49,207 nucleotides of DNA from Candidatus Aegiribacteria sp. (GTDB lineage Bacteria; Fermentibacterota; Fermentibacteria; Fermentibacterales; JCC-6), in contig JAUWMQ010000005.1 of assembly GCA_030613065.1 (NCBI GenBank), positions 1 to 49,207 of the forward strand. The letters run 5' to 3'. How positions within the stretch are numbered: the stretch's first letter is position 1; each line of letters opens with the position of its first letter. The notes below the pieces were generated by a model, which saw only the letters and a program-made list of their open reading frames with translations, did no database searches and was not told the DNA's origin. The translations under genes were made by a program, and so were the position numbers. Of this stretch, positions 9,515 through 18,539 are shown piece by piece.

Positions 9515-12346
9515 ATGAGAAATCTCTTACCGATGCTGCTGTTCATCCTGATCGGAGCGGTTTCGGCTGCCCCGCCTATAATTCACGGAGCCGTACCGCC
9601 ACTGCATGAAAGACCCTCAGAAGGGGCCGCGATTGCCGGGCCTGGCAAGGTCGACAGCTCTGATGAAACTATGAATGTCTGTATGATAAGGGCGCAGTTT
9701 CTGGAGGATTTTACCGATGAAACCAGCGGGAACGGTAGAATTGATCTGAGCGCCGACCCGCCCCATAACAAGGATTATTTTCAGGGCATAGCAGACGATA
9801 TCGCTTCCTATTACGTGGATATAAGCGGAGGAGAACTGGTTCTTTCCATTGATGTATACCCAGCATCAATGAATGGTTCTTATACAATGCAGCACCAGAT
9901 GATGTATTATGGTAACGACGCGAACTACATGCAGGGGGCATGCCTGCTTCTGGAGGACGCTGTCCTGCAGGCGGATGAGGATATTGATTTTAGTCTGTAC
10001 GATGCGGTTATTGTCATTCATGCCGGTTCCGGTCAGGAAGCTGACATTTACAGGAACAGCCCGGGAGACATCGGATCGCTCTTCCTTACCCTGACTGATT
10101 TGATCTTTTACCTCCCCGGGGCAGGCCTGGGATTTCAGGGAATTCGCACATCCGACGGAGTTTTCGTCCGTGAGGGCATGATCGTACCCGAGCAGGAATC
10201 ACAGGACGGATTCGGCCTTGGCGTGCTTGGAACCATCTGCCACGAATTCGGACACCAGCTGGGGTTGCCGGATCTTTACGATACCAGTACGGGACATGTG
10301 GGAGTCGGCGGCTGGGACCTGATGGGTTACGGTCAGTGGATTATGAGCGGTTACTGGCCTGCGTCACTCAGCGCGTGGTCCAGGATATATCTCGGCTGGG
10401 ATACGGCTACGGAAGTATCCGATGGAACCTTCACACTGGCTTACAACGATTCGATTCTTAAAATTCCTCTTAACGGCTCGGAGTATCTGCTGGTGGAAAA
10501 CAGGCAGCGTGACCCTGATGGGAACGGGATGTGCGGAATACATGAGCACGATTTCGGCCTTCCCGGTTCAGGGGTTCTGATATGGCATATCGATGAAACT
10601 CGTCTGGGAGATTACCTCGCAATGAATATGGTCAATGTGGACCCCGAGCATAAAGGTGTTGATCTTGAGGAAGCTGACGGTATACAGGATTTTGACTATT
10701 CACTTCCCGATATATACGGTTACGAAGGCAGTGAGTTCGACCCCTGGTTCCCGAGTGGTTACGCCTGGGAGTTTTCTCCCACCTCCGAACCATCAAGCGA
10801 TGCCAGCTGGGGAGGTAAAACTTTTGTTACGGTAGAAGTCCTGGATGACCCGGCAAACGAAATGGATGTTCTGGTAACAAGAACAACAGTATGTGACGGG
10901 TGGCCCATTCAGGCATCTCTTATTAAATGGGGACCACTGATCTGGGAAGATGCCGATGCTTCAGGAGATCGGCTTGTAGTAACAACGATTACCGGGCACG
11001 TAAGCGCTTATATGCAAGATGGTTCCGGGCCATACCCCATGGGAAATGGAATTACTGCTCCTCCCGTGGCCGAAAACCCTTCTGGCGGTGCATCACTTCT
11101 GCTTGTATGCGGAAACGACGGACAGGTGCATTTAAGGGATATACAGTGGAACGAGCCTGATGGCTGGCCTGTTACTCTTTCGGGAGGCGGCACAGGTACA
11201 ACTGCTCTGATCAGTTCGGAGCTTGGTATTGTAGCGGTGGCCGATGATGTGAGTAAAGTACACCTTTACAATTCCGCCGGAATACAGCAAAGCGGATGGC
11301 CTGTTGATACCGAGGCTCAGGTAGCTGGTATGGCTGTATATCCCGATGATGAGTATCCTGGCATAGTTGCGTCAACGATTGATGGCCGTGTTTATCTCTG
11401 GAATATTGATGGAAGTGAAGCAGATGGCTGGCCCGTTACTCCGGGCGATGAAACAATCAGCATACCCCTATCCGCTGATATAAACCGTGACGGTTCTGCC
11501 GATATCGTCGTAGTCAGCGGTGATTACCTCTACGCATATGACATAGAAGGAGATATCCTTCCGGGATTCCCATCAATGCTTCCCGGTTCCCCTCTCTCTT
11601 CACCCAGTTTGAGTGACCTGAACAGTGATGGAAGACTGGAAACAGTTATCCCCACGGATTGTGGTGCAACTGCTGTTTGCGCCTCGGGTGTCACCCTTGA
11701 GGAGTGGCCCGTGAAGCTTGAACAGGACAGCCTGGTTTCCGGATTCAGCAGAAACAGAATGGGTATCGGAGGCAGCGGGTTTGTATTGATTTCAATGGAT
11801 GACGGCCGGATATGCATGTTCGACTCGGATGGTAAACAGTTCGGAGTATTCCCGGTATCCGTTGGAGACGAACCAATCGGGCGTCCCCTGCTGTGGGATC
11901 CTGAGAATACAGGGAACTGGAGGTTAGTCGCTGCCGACACGAACGGCAATGTCTGCTGCTGGAACATTTCGGTGAAGCCTGAGGGCTGGTTCACCGGTAT
12001 GGACATGTCCGGCAGCAACTGCTGGTGGAGTGAGGATCTTCCTCCTGCTCCGGTTTCCGGCTCCACACTCCGGGAGGGTTCCTTCTACGTTTATCCGAAT
12101 CCGGTTCAGCAGGGAAGCGGAATAATACGTTTCCAGCCCGGTGAGAATTGTTCCTGGGAGATAAGGATATTCAATATGGGTGGCGACCTTGTTGCCCATA
12201 AAACCGGAACAGCACCCGGAGGATCACCCTGGGAAGTACCCTGGAACACCGAGGATCTTGCCCCCGGTGTCTATTTTGTAAGCCTGCACATTTCGAGCCC
12301 AACCGGCTCAACTGATGCTTTATTCCATGCGGCGGTGATAAACTGA
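9515..12346 (+). CDS. M6-family metalloprotease with internal beta-propeller and T9SS-type C-terminal domain
   Basis: HEFGHQLGLPDLYD zinc motif; repeated (D/S)GWPV segments; C-terminal YPNPVQQGSGIIRFQPG…APGVYFVSLHI. Confidence 0.88.
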   Translation: MRNLLPMLLFILIGAVSAAPPIIHGAVPPLHERPSEGAAIAGPGKVDSSDETMNVCMIRAQFLEDFTDETSGNGRIDLSADPPHNKDYFQGIADDIASYYVDISGGELVLSIDVYPASMNGSYTMQHQMMYYGNDANYMQGACLLLEDAVLQADEDIDFSLYDAVIVIHAGSGQEADIYRNSPGDIGSLFLTLTDLIFYLPGAGLGFQGIRTSDGVFVREGMIVPEQESQDGFGLGVLGTICHEFGHQLGLPDLYDTSTGHVGVGGWDLMGYGQWIMSGYWPASLSAWSRIYLGWDTATEVSDGTFTLAYNDSILKIPLNGSEYLLVENRQRDPDGNGMCGIHEHDFGLPGSGVLIWHIDETRLGDYLAMNMVNVDPEHKGVDLEEADGIQDFDYSLPDIYGYEGSEFDPWFPSGYAWEFSPTSEPSSDASWGGKTFVTVEVLDDPANEMDVLVTRTTVCDGWPIQASLIKWGPLIWEDADASGDRLVVTTITGHVSAYMQDGSGPYPMGNGITAPPVAENPSGGASLLLVCGNDGQVHLRDIQWNEPDGWPVTLSGGGTGTTALISSELGIVAVADDVSKVHLYNSAGIQQSGWPVDTEAQVAGMAVYPDDEYPGIVASTIDGRVYLWNIDGSEADGWPVTPGDETISIPLSADINRDGSADIVVVSGDYLYAYDIEGDILPGFPSMLPGSPLSSPSLSDLNSDGRLETVIPTDCGATAVCASGVTLEEWPVKLEQDSLVSGFSRNRMGIGGSGFVLISMDDGRICMFDSDGKQFGVFPVSVGDEPIGRPLLWDPENTGNWRLVAADTNGNVCCWNISVKPEGWFTGMDMSGSNCWWSEDLPPAPVSGSTLREGSFYVYPNPVQQGSGIIRFQPGENCSWEIRIFNMGGDLVAHKTGTAPGGSPWEVPWNTEDLAPGVYFVSLHISSPTGSTDALFHAAVIN

Positions 12347-13008
12347 TGAAAAATTTCGCGCTTCTGCTCGCATCCGTTCTGATTCTTCTTCCCGGAATCT
12401 CGGAAGCAGATCTGAGCTCCCGAAAGGGAGCAATGCTGCGATCCGTCCTGCTTCCCGGATGGGGTCAGATGCACCTTGGACATTCAACAAGGGGGATAGT
12501 CTTCATGAGTCTTGATGTCCTGACCTGGACAGGAGTTGGACTCTCCTATCTTGAAGGTACCTTCAACAGAGACGATTACAGGTGGCTTGCAGTATCCGAA
12601 GCCGGTGTTTCCGTTTCCGGCAGATCAGGCGATTTCCTCGATGATATGTCAGATTTTGCTTCAAGCGCTGAATTCAACGATTACATTCACAGGCTCGCCA
12701 GGTACTATTACCCCGATGATCCCGATGCTCAGAGGGCATATTTTGAATCCCATGCCCTGTACGGCGGTGACAGTTGGGACTGGTCATCTGACGCGGCCAG
12801 GAACCAGTTCACCGACAGACTGAGAGACAGCAGGCAATGGTTCAGAAGAAGCATGTATATAGCCGCCTTTGCTGTGGTTAACAGGGTTGTAAGTGTGATA
12901 GACGCTTCTCTTCTGGATGAGAGCCAGCCGGGCGTTTACACCTCACTGTCTTTCCCCGAATTCCGTGACTTCTCATCAGTCAGGTTTTCGATAGGAGCCA
13001 GATTCTGA
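12346..13008 (+). CDS. DUF5683-like exported/membrane protein
   Basis: Signal peptide, SVLLPGWGQMHLGHSTRGIVFMSLDVLTW; 1-nt overlap (TGATG) with upstream gene. Confidence 0.6.
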   Translation: MKNFALLLASVLILLPGISEADLSSRKGAMLRSVLLPGWGQMHLGHSTRGIVFMSLDVLTWTGVGLSYLEGTFNRDDYRWLAVSEAGVSVSGRSGDFLDDMSDFASSAEFNDYIHRLARYYYPDDPDAQRAYFESHALYGGDSWDWSSDAARNQFTDRLRDSRQWFRRSMYIAAFAVVNRVVSVIDASLLDESQPGVYTSLSFPEFRDFSSVRFSIGARF

Positions 13009-14672
13009 TGGTATTACTTATTCTCTCGCTGATTCTTCAGAGTTCCGCCCCGGCATGGTGGATCGATGGAACACCTCTGGTTCCGGGTATCATGGAGATA
13101 GAAAGACGCCACGACCCCTCTTTTGAGCCCACTGGTCCCCTCAGTTCCGGCAAGGGTCACAACATAGGAGATACGATAAATTTCTGGTCGATCGATCACA
13201 GTACCCAGTACCCCATGTTCTATCTAACTTCCGCCACCTGCAGGTATGTTGGAGAAAGAACGTACATTTTTGTAGAGGATACTCAATGGGATATTGATAC
13301 GGTCACTCAGAGCTATGTTGACGAGTTTTCAGCCGCCCTGGAGGACAGCACTCCATCGGGGCCCGGAGGAATCGTTGAAACCGATATCGCAGTTTTCGGA
13401 CAACCGCCCGATGCCATCGACGGAGACCCGAAGATCTACTTCCTGGTGCTTGATATCAGGGATGGTTTTATCGATTCGCTGGGTGGTGCCTACATTGCCG
13501 GTTTCTTCAGCCCCTACAATCAGTTCACCGAGACCGAGGCGTATCTTTACTACGGTGGGCATTCCAACGAAGTTGAGATGCTTTACATAGATTGTCACCC
13601 GAGTAATCAGAGTGATGCGGCTTACACGGCATCTCATGAACTTGTGCACCTTATCCAGTGGGGAATTCAGCCCTTCAGCTACGAGGAGCTGTGGGTGATA
13701 GAGAACCAGGCCCAGTCAGGAACATTCGTATGCGGTTATCCCGCGTTCCAGATTGAAACATTCCTGGAGGTGGGGGGAATAACCCCTATCAAGTGGACGA
13801 ATCTGGAAGACATCATAGAATACGTTGCAGGCTACGGGGCAGGCTACCTTTTCTTCGCTTACCTGTACGAGAATTATGGTGGAGTGGATTTTCTTCATGA
13901 ATCCCTGAGATCCGCAGAGCGCGGAATTGCTGGAATAAGTGAGGCCATCCGCGACGTCACCGGTTCGAATCCCGATATGAACCGGATTCTCCTTGACTGG
14001 ATGCTGGCCTGCTGGATAGATGATCCGGACTTCGGCAATGGGAAATACGGATGGGAATCCTTCAGGATCGCTGATTATGATACGGTATCTCCTGGCAACA
14101 GACCCGGGCTTGATTACACTTTCGAGATAGCCACAGATCCTTTTACGCATTCAGGTGACCATATGTCCTCGTACCAGGGCAGATATTACAGCGTTGATGA
14201 ATTGCTTACAGGCAGCTTCCGCGCTGCGACCTCAGGTCTCGGAGATCTGGAGGCATTCCTGTACGACGACACATTGGGAACACTTGAGGAAGTGAATATC
14301 GGTTCAGCAAACGATGTTGCGATATCACTTCCTGTAGAAGCTGACATTCTACTTCTCTGCAGCTCATTCTCAGGACTTAACCTTGATGTTTCTGCAGGCT
14401 CAGTCCTCTCCTCCGGGGATGTATTCACGTTCTATCCGCAGCCATGCCGCGGTACACTCTACTTCCAGTTTATTTCTGATGGAGGAGATGTGGAACTTTC
14501 GGTATTCACTCTTGCCGGTGAATATGTGGAAACCGTGGGCTTCAGCAGCGTAAACAGCGGAGAAGTGACACTCGCCTATCCCGGTGCGGCCGATCTCTCG
14601 TCGGGTATCTATTTCTTCAGATTCAGCCAGAGCGGCAGCATGGAAACCGGCTCCTTCGCAGTTGTGCGCTAA
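13008..14672 (+). CDS. Secreted zinc metalloprotease (M30-like) with T9SS-type C-terminal domain
   Basis: ASHELVHLIQW HExxH motif; C-terminal FYPQPCRGTLYFQFISDGGDVELSVFTLAGEYV…SSGIYFFRF; TGATG coupling. Confidence 0.75.
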   Translation: MVLLILSLILQSSAPAWWIDGTPLVPGIMEIERRHDPSFEPTGPLSSGKGHNIGDTINFWSIDHSTQYPMFYLTSATCRYVGERTYIFVEDTQWDIDTVTQSYVDEFSAALEDSTPSGPGGIVETDIAVFGQPPDAIDGDPKIYFLVLDIRDGFIDSLGGAYIAGFFSPYNQFTETEAYLYYGGHSNEVEMLYIDCHPSNQSDAAYTASHELVHLIQWGIQPFSYEELWVIENQAQSGTFVCGYPAFQIETFLEVGGITPIKWTNLEDIIEYVAGYGAGYLFFAYLYENYGGVDFLHESLRSAERGIAGISEAIRDVTGSNPDMNRILLDWMLACWIDDPDFGNGKYGWESFRIADYDTVSPGNRPGLDYTFEIATDPFTHSGDHMSSYQGRYYSVDELLTGSFRAATSGLGDLEAFLYDDTLGTLEEVNIGSANDVAISLPVEADILLLCSSFSGLNLDVSAGSVLSSGDVFTFYPQPCRGTLYFQFISDGGDVELSVFTLAGEYVETVGFSSVNSGEVTLAYPGAADLSSGIYFFRFSQSGSMETGSFAVVR

Positions 14673-15420
14673 CACCTTAACCTTTCTGCTCGCAGCTCTG
14701 AGTGTTCTCTACGTTTCCGAAACAGCTTCACCACTGCCAGACAGTGATGAACGATACCTTACGGTTCCCGATGGGATAATTGACGCCGAGATAAACGGGG
14801 CAGGGGATATCTACGTGCTTCTGCCGGGGTTGCCTCACCTGCGCATCTACGCAGCGGGGGGGTCCATCTCCGAATATGACCTGTCCGATGTTCTTCTTCC
14901 AGGAGGAATGTGCATCGATGAAAGATGGGGATGGTTTATTACTGGTGAACTCACGGATATGGTTTACCTGTATGACAATGCAGGTGAGCTTACGGATTTC
15001 TGGGATTCCCGCGGCATGCCGGGTGATATATGTCTCAGGGGTTTATCCGTTCTGTACGTTTCACGGGCAAGCGGTACGATTACTCTGATTGATGAACCGG
15101 ATGATATTCTTGTAAGACTGAACGGTTCCGGTAATGGCCAGCTCACCGCGTCGGGAAATGAAGCGGTCTATTCAAGTGGAAACGAATCCCTGCTCCTCAG
15201 AAATTATTCCACCCCCGAATCTTTGCCCGATGCAGGCACTTGGACCGTTGCCGGAAGAGGGATGATGGTTCTGCAGGATTCCTGCGTACTTGACGGTAGC
15301 GGGGCTGTTCTGTTCCAACTGCCCGAACCGGGGGAATTCTCCAGGATATCCTGTTCGGCGAACGGCAATCACTGCCTGCTCTGGACACCGGGGAAAGGCA
15401 GAATTCTGGTGCTGCGATGA
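14662..15420 (+). CDS. Exported beta-propeller/NHL-like hypothetical protein
   Basis: Likely TTG start at 14662 (LCANTLTFLLAALSVLYVSETAS signal-like); overlaps upstream stop by 11 bp and downstream start by ATGA. Confidence 0.6.
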   Translation: MCANTLTFLLAALSVLYVSETASPLPDSDERYLTVPDGIIDAEINGAGDIYVLLPGLPHLRIYAAGGSISEYDLSDVLLPGGMCIDERWGWFITGELTDMVYLYDNAGELTDFWDSRGMPGDICLRGLSVLYVSRASGTITLIDEPDDILVRLNGSGNGQLTASGNEAVYSSGNESLLLRNYSTPESLPDAGTWTVAGRGMMVLQDSCVLDGSGAVLFQLPEPGEFSRISCSANGNHCLLWTPGKGRILVLR

Positions 15421-18400
15421 GCCTCTTCTCCGCCGCGATAATACTTCTTACATCAATGACCCTGGAGTTTGAAAGTGATGGTTCGGCTTTCTTCGAGACT
15501 CCCGATTCTATCTGGATTGCGCCAGGCTCGATTACAGCCATCGCTGACGGTGATACGCTGAGTGCGGTGCCCGGAACATCGGGAAGTAGGACAGGCGTCA
15601 TTTTCGATCCCCCCCCGCCAGCAGGCTGTACCGTTGAACTGGAATTTGAAGTGCTTCATTTGAGCATCCCTTCATCGACTTCACTTGATGTGGGCTTTTT
15701 AGAGAGGCGGATAATCGAGCAGCTTCGAGGGTATGAAACCGATCCTTTTCAGGAACATGGTCTTTACATATCAGGTTCAAAAAGAATAGGGTTTTCAGTG
15801 GGTGACGGAGGAGGACTGGATCAGGGAACAAGAATTTCGGTTGAAGGCAGCGCGGCTCCGGGAATCACGGTTTCAGGAAGCATAACCGACCGCAACCTGA
15901 CAGCCGGACCCACTTCCTCAGAACTTGTCTCACAGCTTGACAGGATATTTTTCATAGTTGATGGTGGATCATGGAGAGCCAGGCTGGGCGACATGGACTG
16001 GATAAGCGGTAACGGAGAGAACGGACCCCTTTCATGGAGACGGGAAGTAAGCGGAGTTGATGCTCAGGGGGATATCACCAGTTCCATCACCACCGGTGCC
16101 GGTTACGGAACATCGGGGGATTCCAGGCAGAGGTCCGTATTCTATACAGATGAGGGAATTCAGGGGCCATACGATGTGTCAACCGGATGGGAGATCGTCC
16201 CCGGCAGTGAGAAGGTATGGCTGGATGGACAGCTTATGCGCCGTGGCGCCACTGAAGACTACCAGATGGAATATACAGCAGGTCTGATAACTTTCACTGC
16301 AGTGCGACTCATAAGGTATGACCAGAGAGTGGAGATCACCTTCTTCCAGCGAGGTGATGGCTTCAGGAAGGATTTTGTGACCGCCTCCGCGCTCTACTCC
16401 CTAAGCGACCTTGAGATTGAATTCAAGGGTTTCCACAGTTTAGATGACAGGGAATCACCTCTGGGGTTCCTGCTGACCGAAGAGGCGGCTGAAGTTCTCC
16501 GCAACGCCGGCGAGGATCCTGCTGACGCATGGCTTGACGGGGCTACCAGCGTCGGGCAGGGGGAAGGCAGTTATACTCTGGATTCACTGGGACATTACGT
16601 GTATGCAGGACCGAATCAGGGCGACTGGAATGTCATTTTCGGAAGACCGCCATCCGGGAACGGAGATTACATTTTCGACAGTTCACTCGGAGGGTACTTA
16701 TGGGCAGGCGAAGGTAGTGGAACTCATCTGCCGCGTCAGTACGTGCAGATTCCTTCAGGCTACAGTACAGGCGGTTTTAAAGCGGAATACGCATCCGGCA
16801 GTATTGACATGGAGCTTGAAGCAGCCTTTTCCGGAAGAACCGGAAATCTGTACAACCCGGATAATACTTCAAGGGAGGGAACCTGTTTTATCGCTGCCGC
16901 CGAAATGGAATTCTGGGAAGACGGTCCGGGACTGGGTATCGGGGGAAGGATCGTTTCGTCCGGTTACGAACCTCCCGGAGAGCTCGAGCCGGACAGTGCT
17001 CTTTCCGCATGGTCCCTTCCCACACAATACGATGGCAAAGATAACGTCGTGGATGTGAGTCTTGGAGGAGACAGACTTCTTGCGTCTGCTTCGGGCAGAT
17101 TCATGGAATCCGGAGGTATCCTTGAGCGATATCGCATTGCTTCGAATCCTGTTGTGGGGAATATCAGTGTCCAGGCAGGAGGATTATTCCTCAGGAGGAA
17201 CGATACCCCTGAAATGGCTTTAGGTCAGACCTCATCCATCTCCGTATCAGCAATTCCGGTGACAGGTTCGCTCAAACCTTTCGTGGGCTGCAGCTTCTTA
17301 AAGGAGTTCTGGGAGGACAGCCTCTCAGGAGGAGTGAATACAGAATATGCAGGTCTCTCCTATTTCAGGAATACTACCGATGCTCTCCTCCGAATTGAGC
17401 TTCAGGACGACGGAAGGTCCGGTGGAGCTTCAGGCGGATCCTTCAACGTGTGGAGAGCCCGTCTCGAAGGATCCGGTCCCGCTGGTGAATTCAGATACAA
17501 AGGCAGCCTGGAGCATTCTTCAACCTCGTTCGATTCCGGTGGAGAACTCCAGGCGGATGCTATCAGGCTATCCATGACCGGAACATCGGGGGATATATGG
17601 ATGCAGGCGGTCTACAGTGGTTCAGGAACCGTAAGCAGGTCACTTGATGTTATGTTCGTATACGCGGGAGAGGGGGAAGGAAACTACAGCTACGATCCCG
17701 AAAGCGGTCAGTACTACGCTGACCCGGATGGCGATTACATTGTAATCTACCAGCCGGGAGCTGCAGGCGATGTTATTACTTCCGCATCTCTTGAGACTAC
17801 ATTATCCTCAACCGGAGCATCATCCGGCGTCAGTTCCGTTTTAAGGCTATCGGCCAGCAATTCCCTGGACAGAAAAAAATCTCTTCTGCTGTACGGCGCA
17901 TTTGACAGCAGCGAGGAGGGAGGATACAGCCTGGATATTTCACCGTGGTTTCGGTGGGAAACCGCTCTTCTGAGCAGGCTTAATTTCAGAGGGAGGCTGA
18001 GGAATGAAAGGATATCTTACAGTGGCGCGGGATTGAAGGATGAAAGGTTCTGGTCCATAAGGGCGGCGCCGGAGTTAAGCCTTTCGGATATTCTTCTGAT
18101 CGAATGCTCCGCTAAATTCTGGCGTGAGGAGGAGGAACTCTACTACCCTCGAGATACTCGTGGGTTGAGGCTGGAGATCGATCCGACCCTGGAGCTGTTT
18201 CCCGGCCTGAAATCCGGTATCATGACGGCTTACGAGTCCAGAAGAGAAGTGGTTTCAAGTCTGGATAAATACATGATTGAAGCCGGTCCGCATTTCTCCT
18301 GGATCGGTGGAGGCTGGAACGCGACAGCCCTCGTATCCGCGGGATATATACCCGGGGATGATCTGCTTCCCGCATGGTTCTTTGATGGAAACGACAGCGG

Positions 18401-18539
18401 TATCTCATGGAGAACATCTGCAAGGATAGGCAGGAGCCTTTCATCGGGGCTGGATATCAGTATTTTCTACTGGGGAAGAAAACCATCCGGAAGCAGCTGG
18501 AGTCAGAGGGCGGGCCTTGAGGGAACGGTGAATTTCTAG
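15417..18539 (+). CDS. Large predicted outer-membrane protein, probably beta-barrel C-terminus
   Basis: GLYISGSKRIGFSVGDGGGLDQGTRISVEGSAAPGITVSGSITDRNLTAGPTSSELVSQLDRIFF, and repeated 'PGSEKVWLDGQLMRRGATEDYQMEYTAGLITFT' type segments; alternating hydrophobic strands; ends in F. Confidence 0.55.
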   Translation: MSLFSAAIILLTSMTLEFESDGSAFFETPDSIWIAPGSITAIADGDTLSAVPGTSGSRTGVIFDPPPPAGCTVELEFEVLHLSIPSSTSLDVGFLERRIIEQLRGYETDPFQEHGLYISGSKRIGFSVGDGGGLDQGTRISVEGSAAPGITVSGSITDRNLTAGPTSSELVSQLDRIFFIVDGGSWRARLGDMDWISGNGENGPLSWRREVSGVDAQGDITSSITTGAGYGTSGDSRQRSVFYTDEGIQGPYDVSTGWEIVPGSEKVWLDGQLMRRGATEDYQMEYTAGLITFTAVRLIRYDQRVEITFFQRGDGFRKDFVTASALYSLSDLEIEFKGFHSLDDRESPLGFLLTEEAAEVLRNAGEDPADAWLDGATSVGQGEGSYTLDSLGHYVYAGPNQGDWNVIFGRPPSGNGDYIFDSSLGGYLWAGEGSGTHLPRQYVQIPSGYSTGGFKAEYASGSIDMELEAAFSGRTGNLYNPDNTSREGTCFIAAAEMEFWEDGPGLGIGGRIVSSGYEPPGELEPDSALSAWSLPTQYDGKDNVVDVSLGGDRLLASASGRFMESGGILERYRIASNPVVGNISVQAGGLFLRRNDTPEMALGQTSSISVSAIPVTGSLKPFVGCSFLKEFWEDSLSGGVNTEYAGLSYFRNTTDALLRIELQDDGRSGGASGGSFNVWRARLEGSGPAGEFRYKGSLEHSSTSFDSGGELQADAIRLSMTGTSGDIWMQAVYSGSGTVSRSLDVMFVYAGEGEGNYSYDPESGQYYADPDGDYIVIYQPGAAGDVITSASLETTLSSTGASSGVSSVLRLSASNSLDRKKSLLLYGAFDSSEEGGYSLDISPWFRWETALLSRLNFRGRLRNERISYSGAGLKDERFWSIRAAPELSLSDILLIECSAKFWREEEELYYPRDTRGLRLEIDPTLELFPGLKSGIMTAYESRREVVSSLDKYMIEAGPHFSWIGGGWNATALVSAGYIPGDDLLPAWFFDGNDSGISWRTSARIGRSLSSGLDISIFYWGRKPSGSSWSQRAGLEGTVNF

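Noticed and set aside
11530-12066. 178-aa antisense ORF in the M6 protease gene
   Set aside because: Antisense shadow ORF without domain signals
16534-17058. 174-aa ORF overlapping the 1040-aa gene
   Set aside because: Alternative-frame shadow ORF; composition not protein-like
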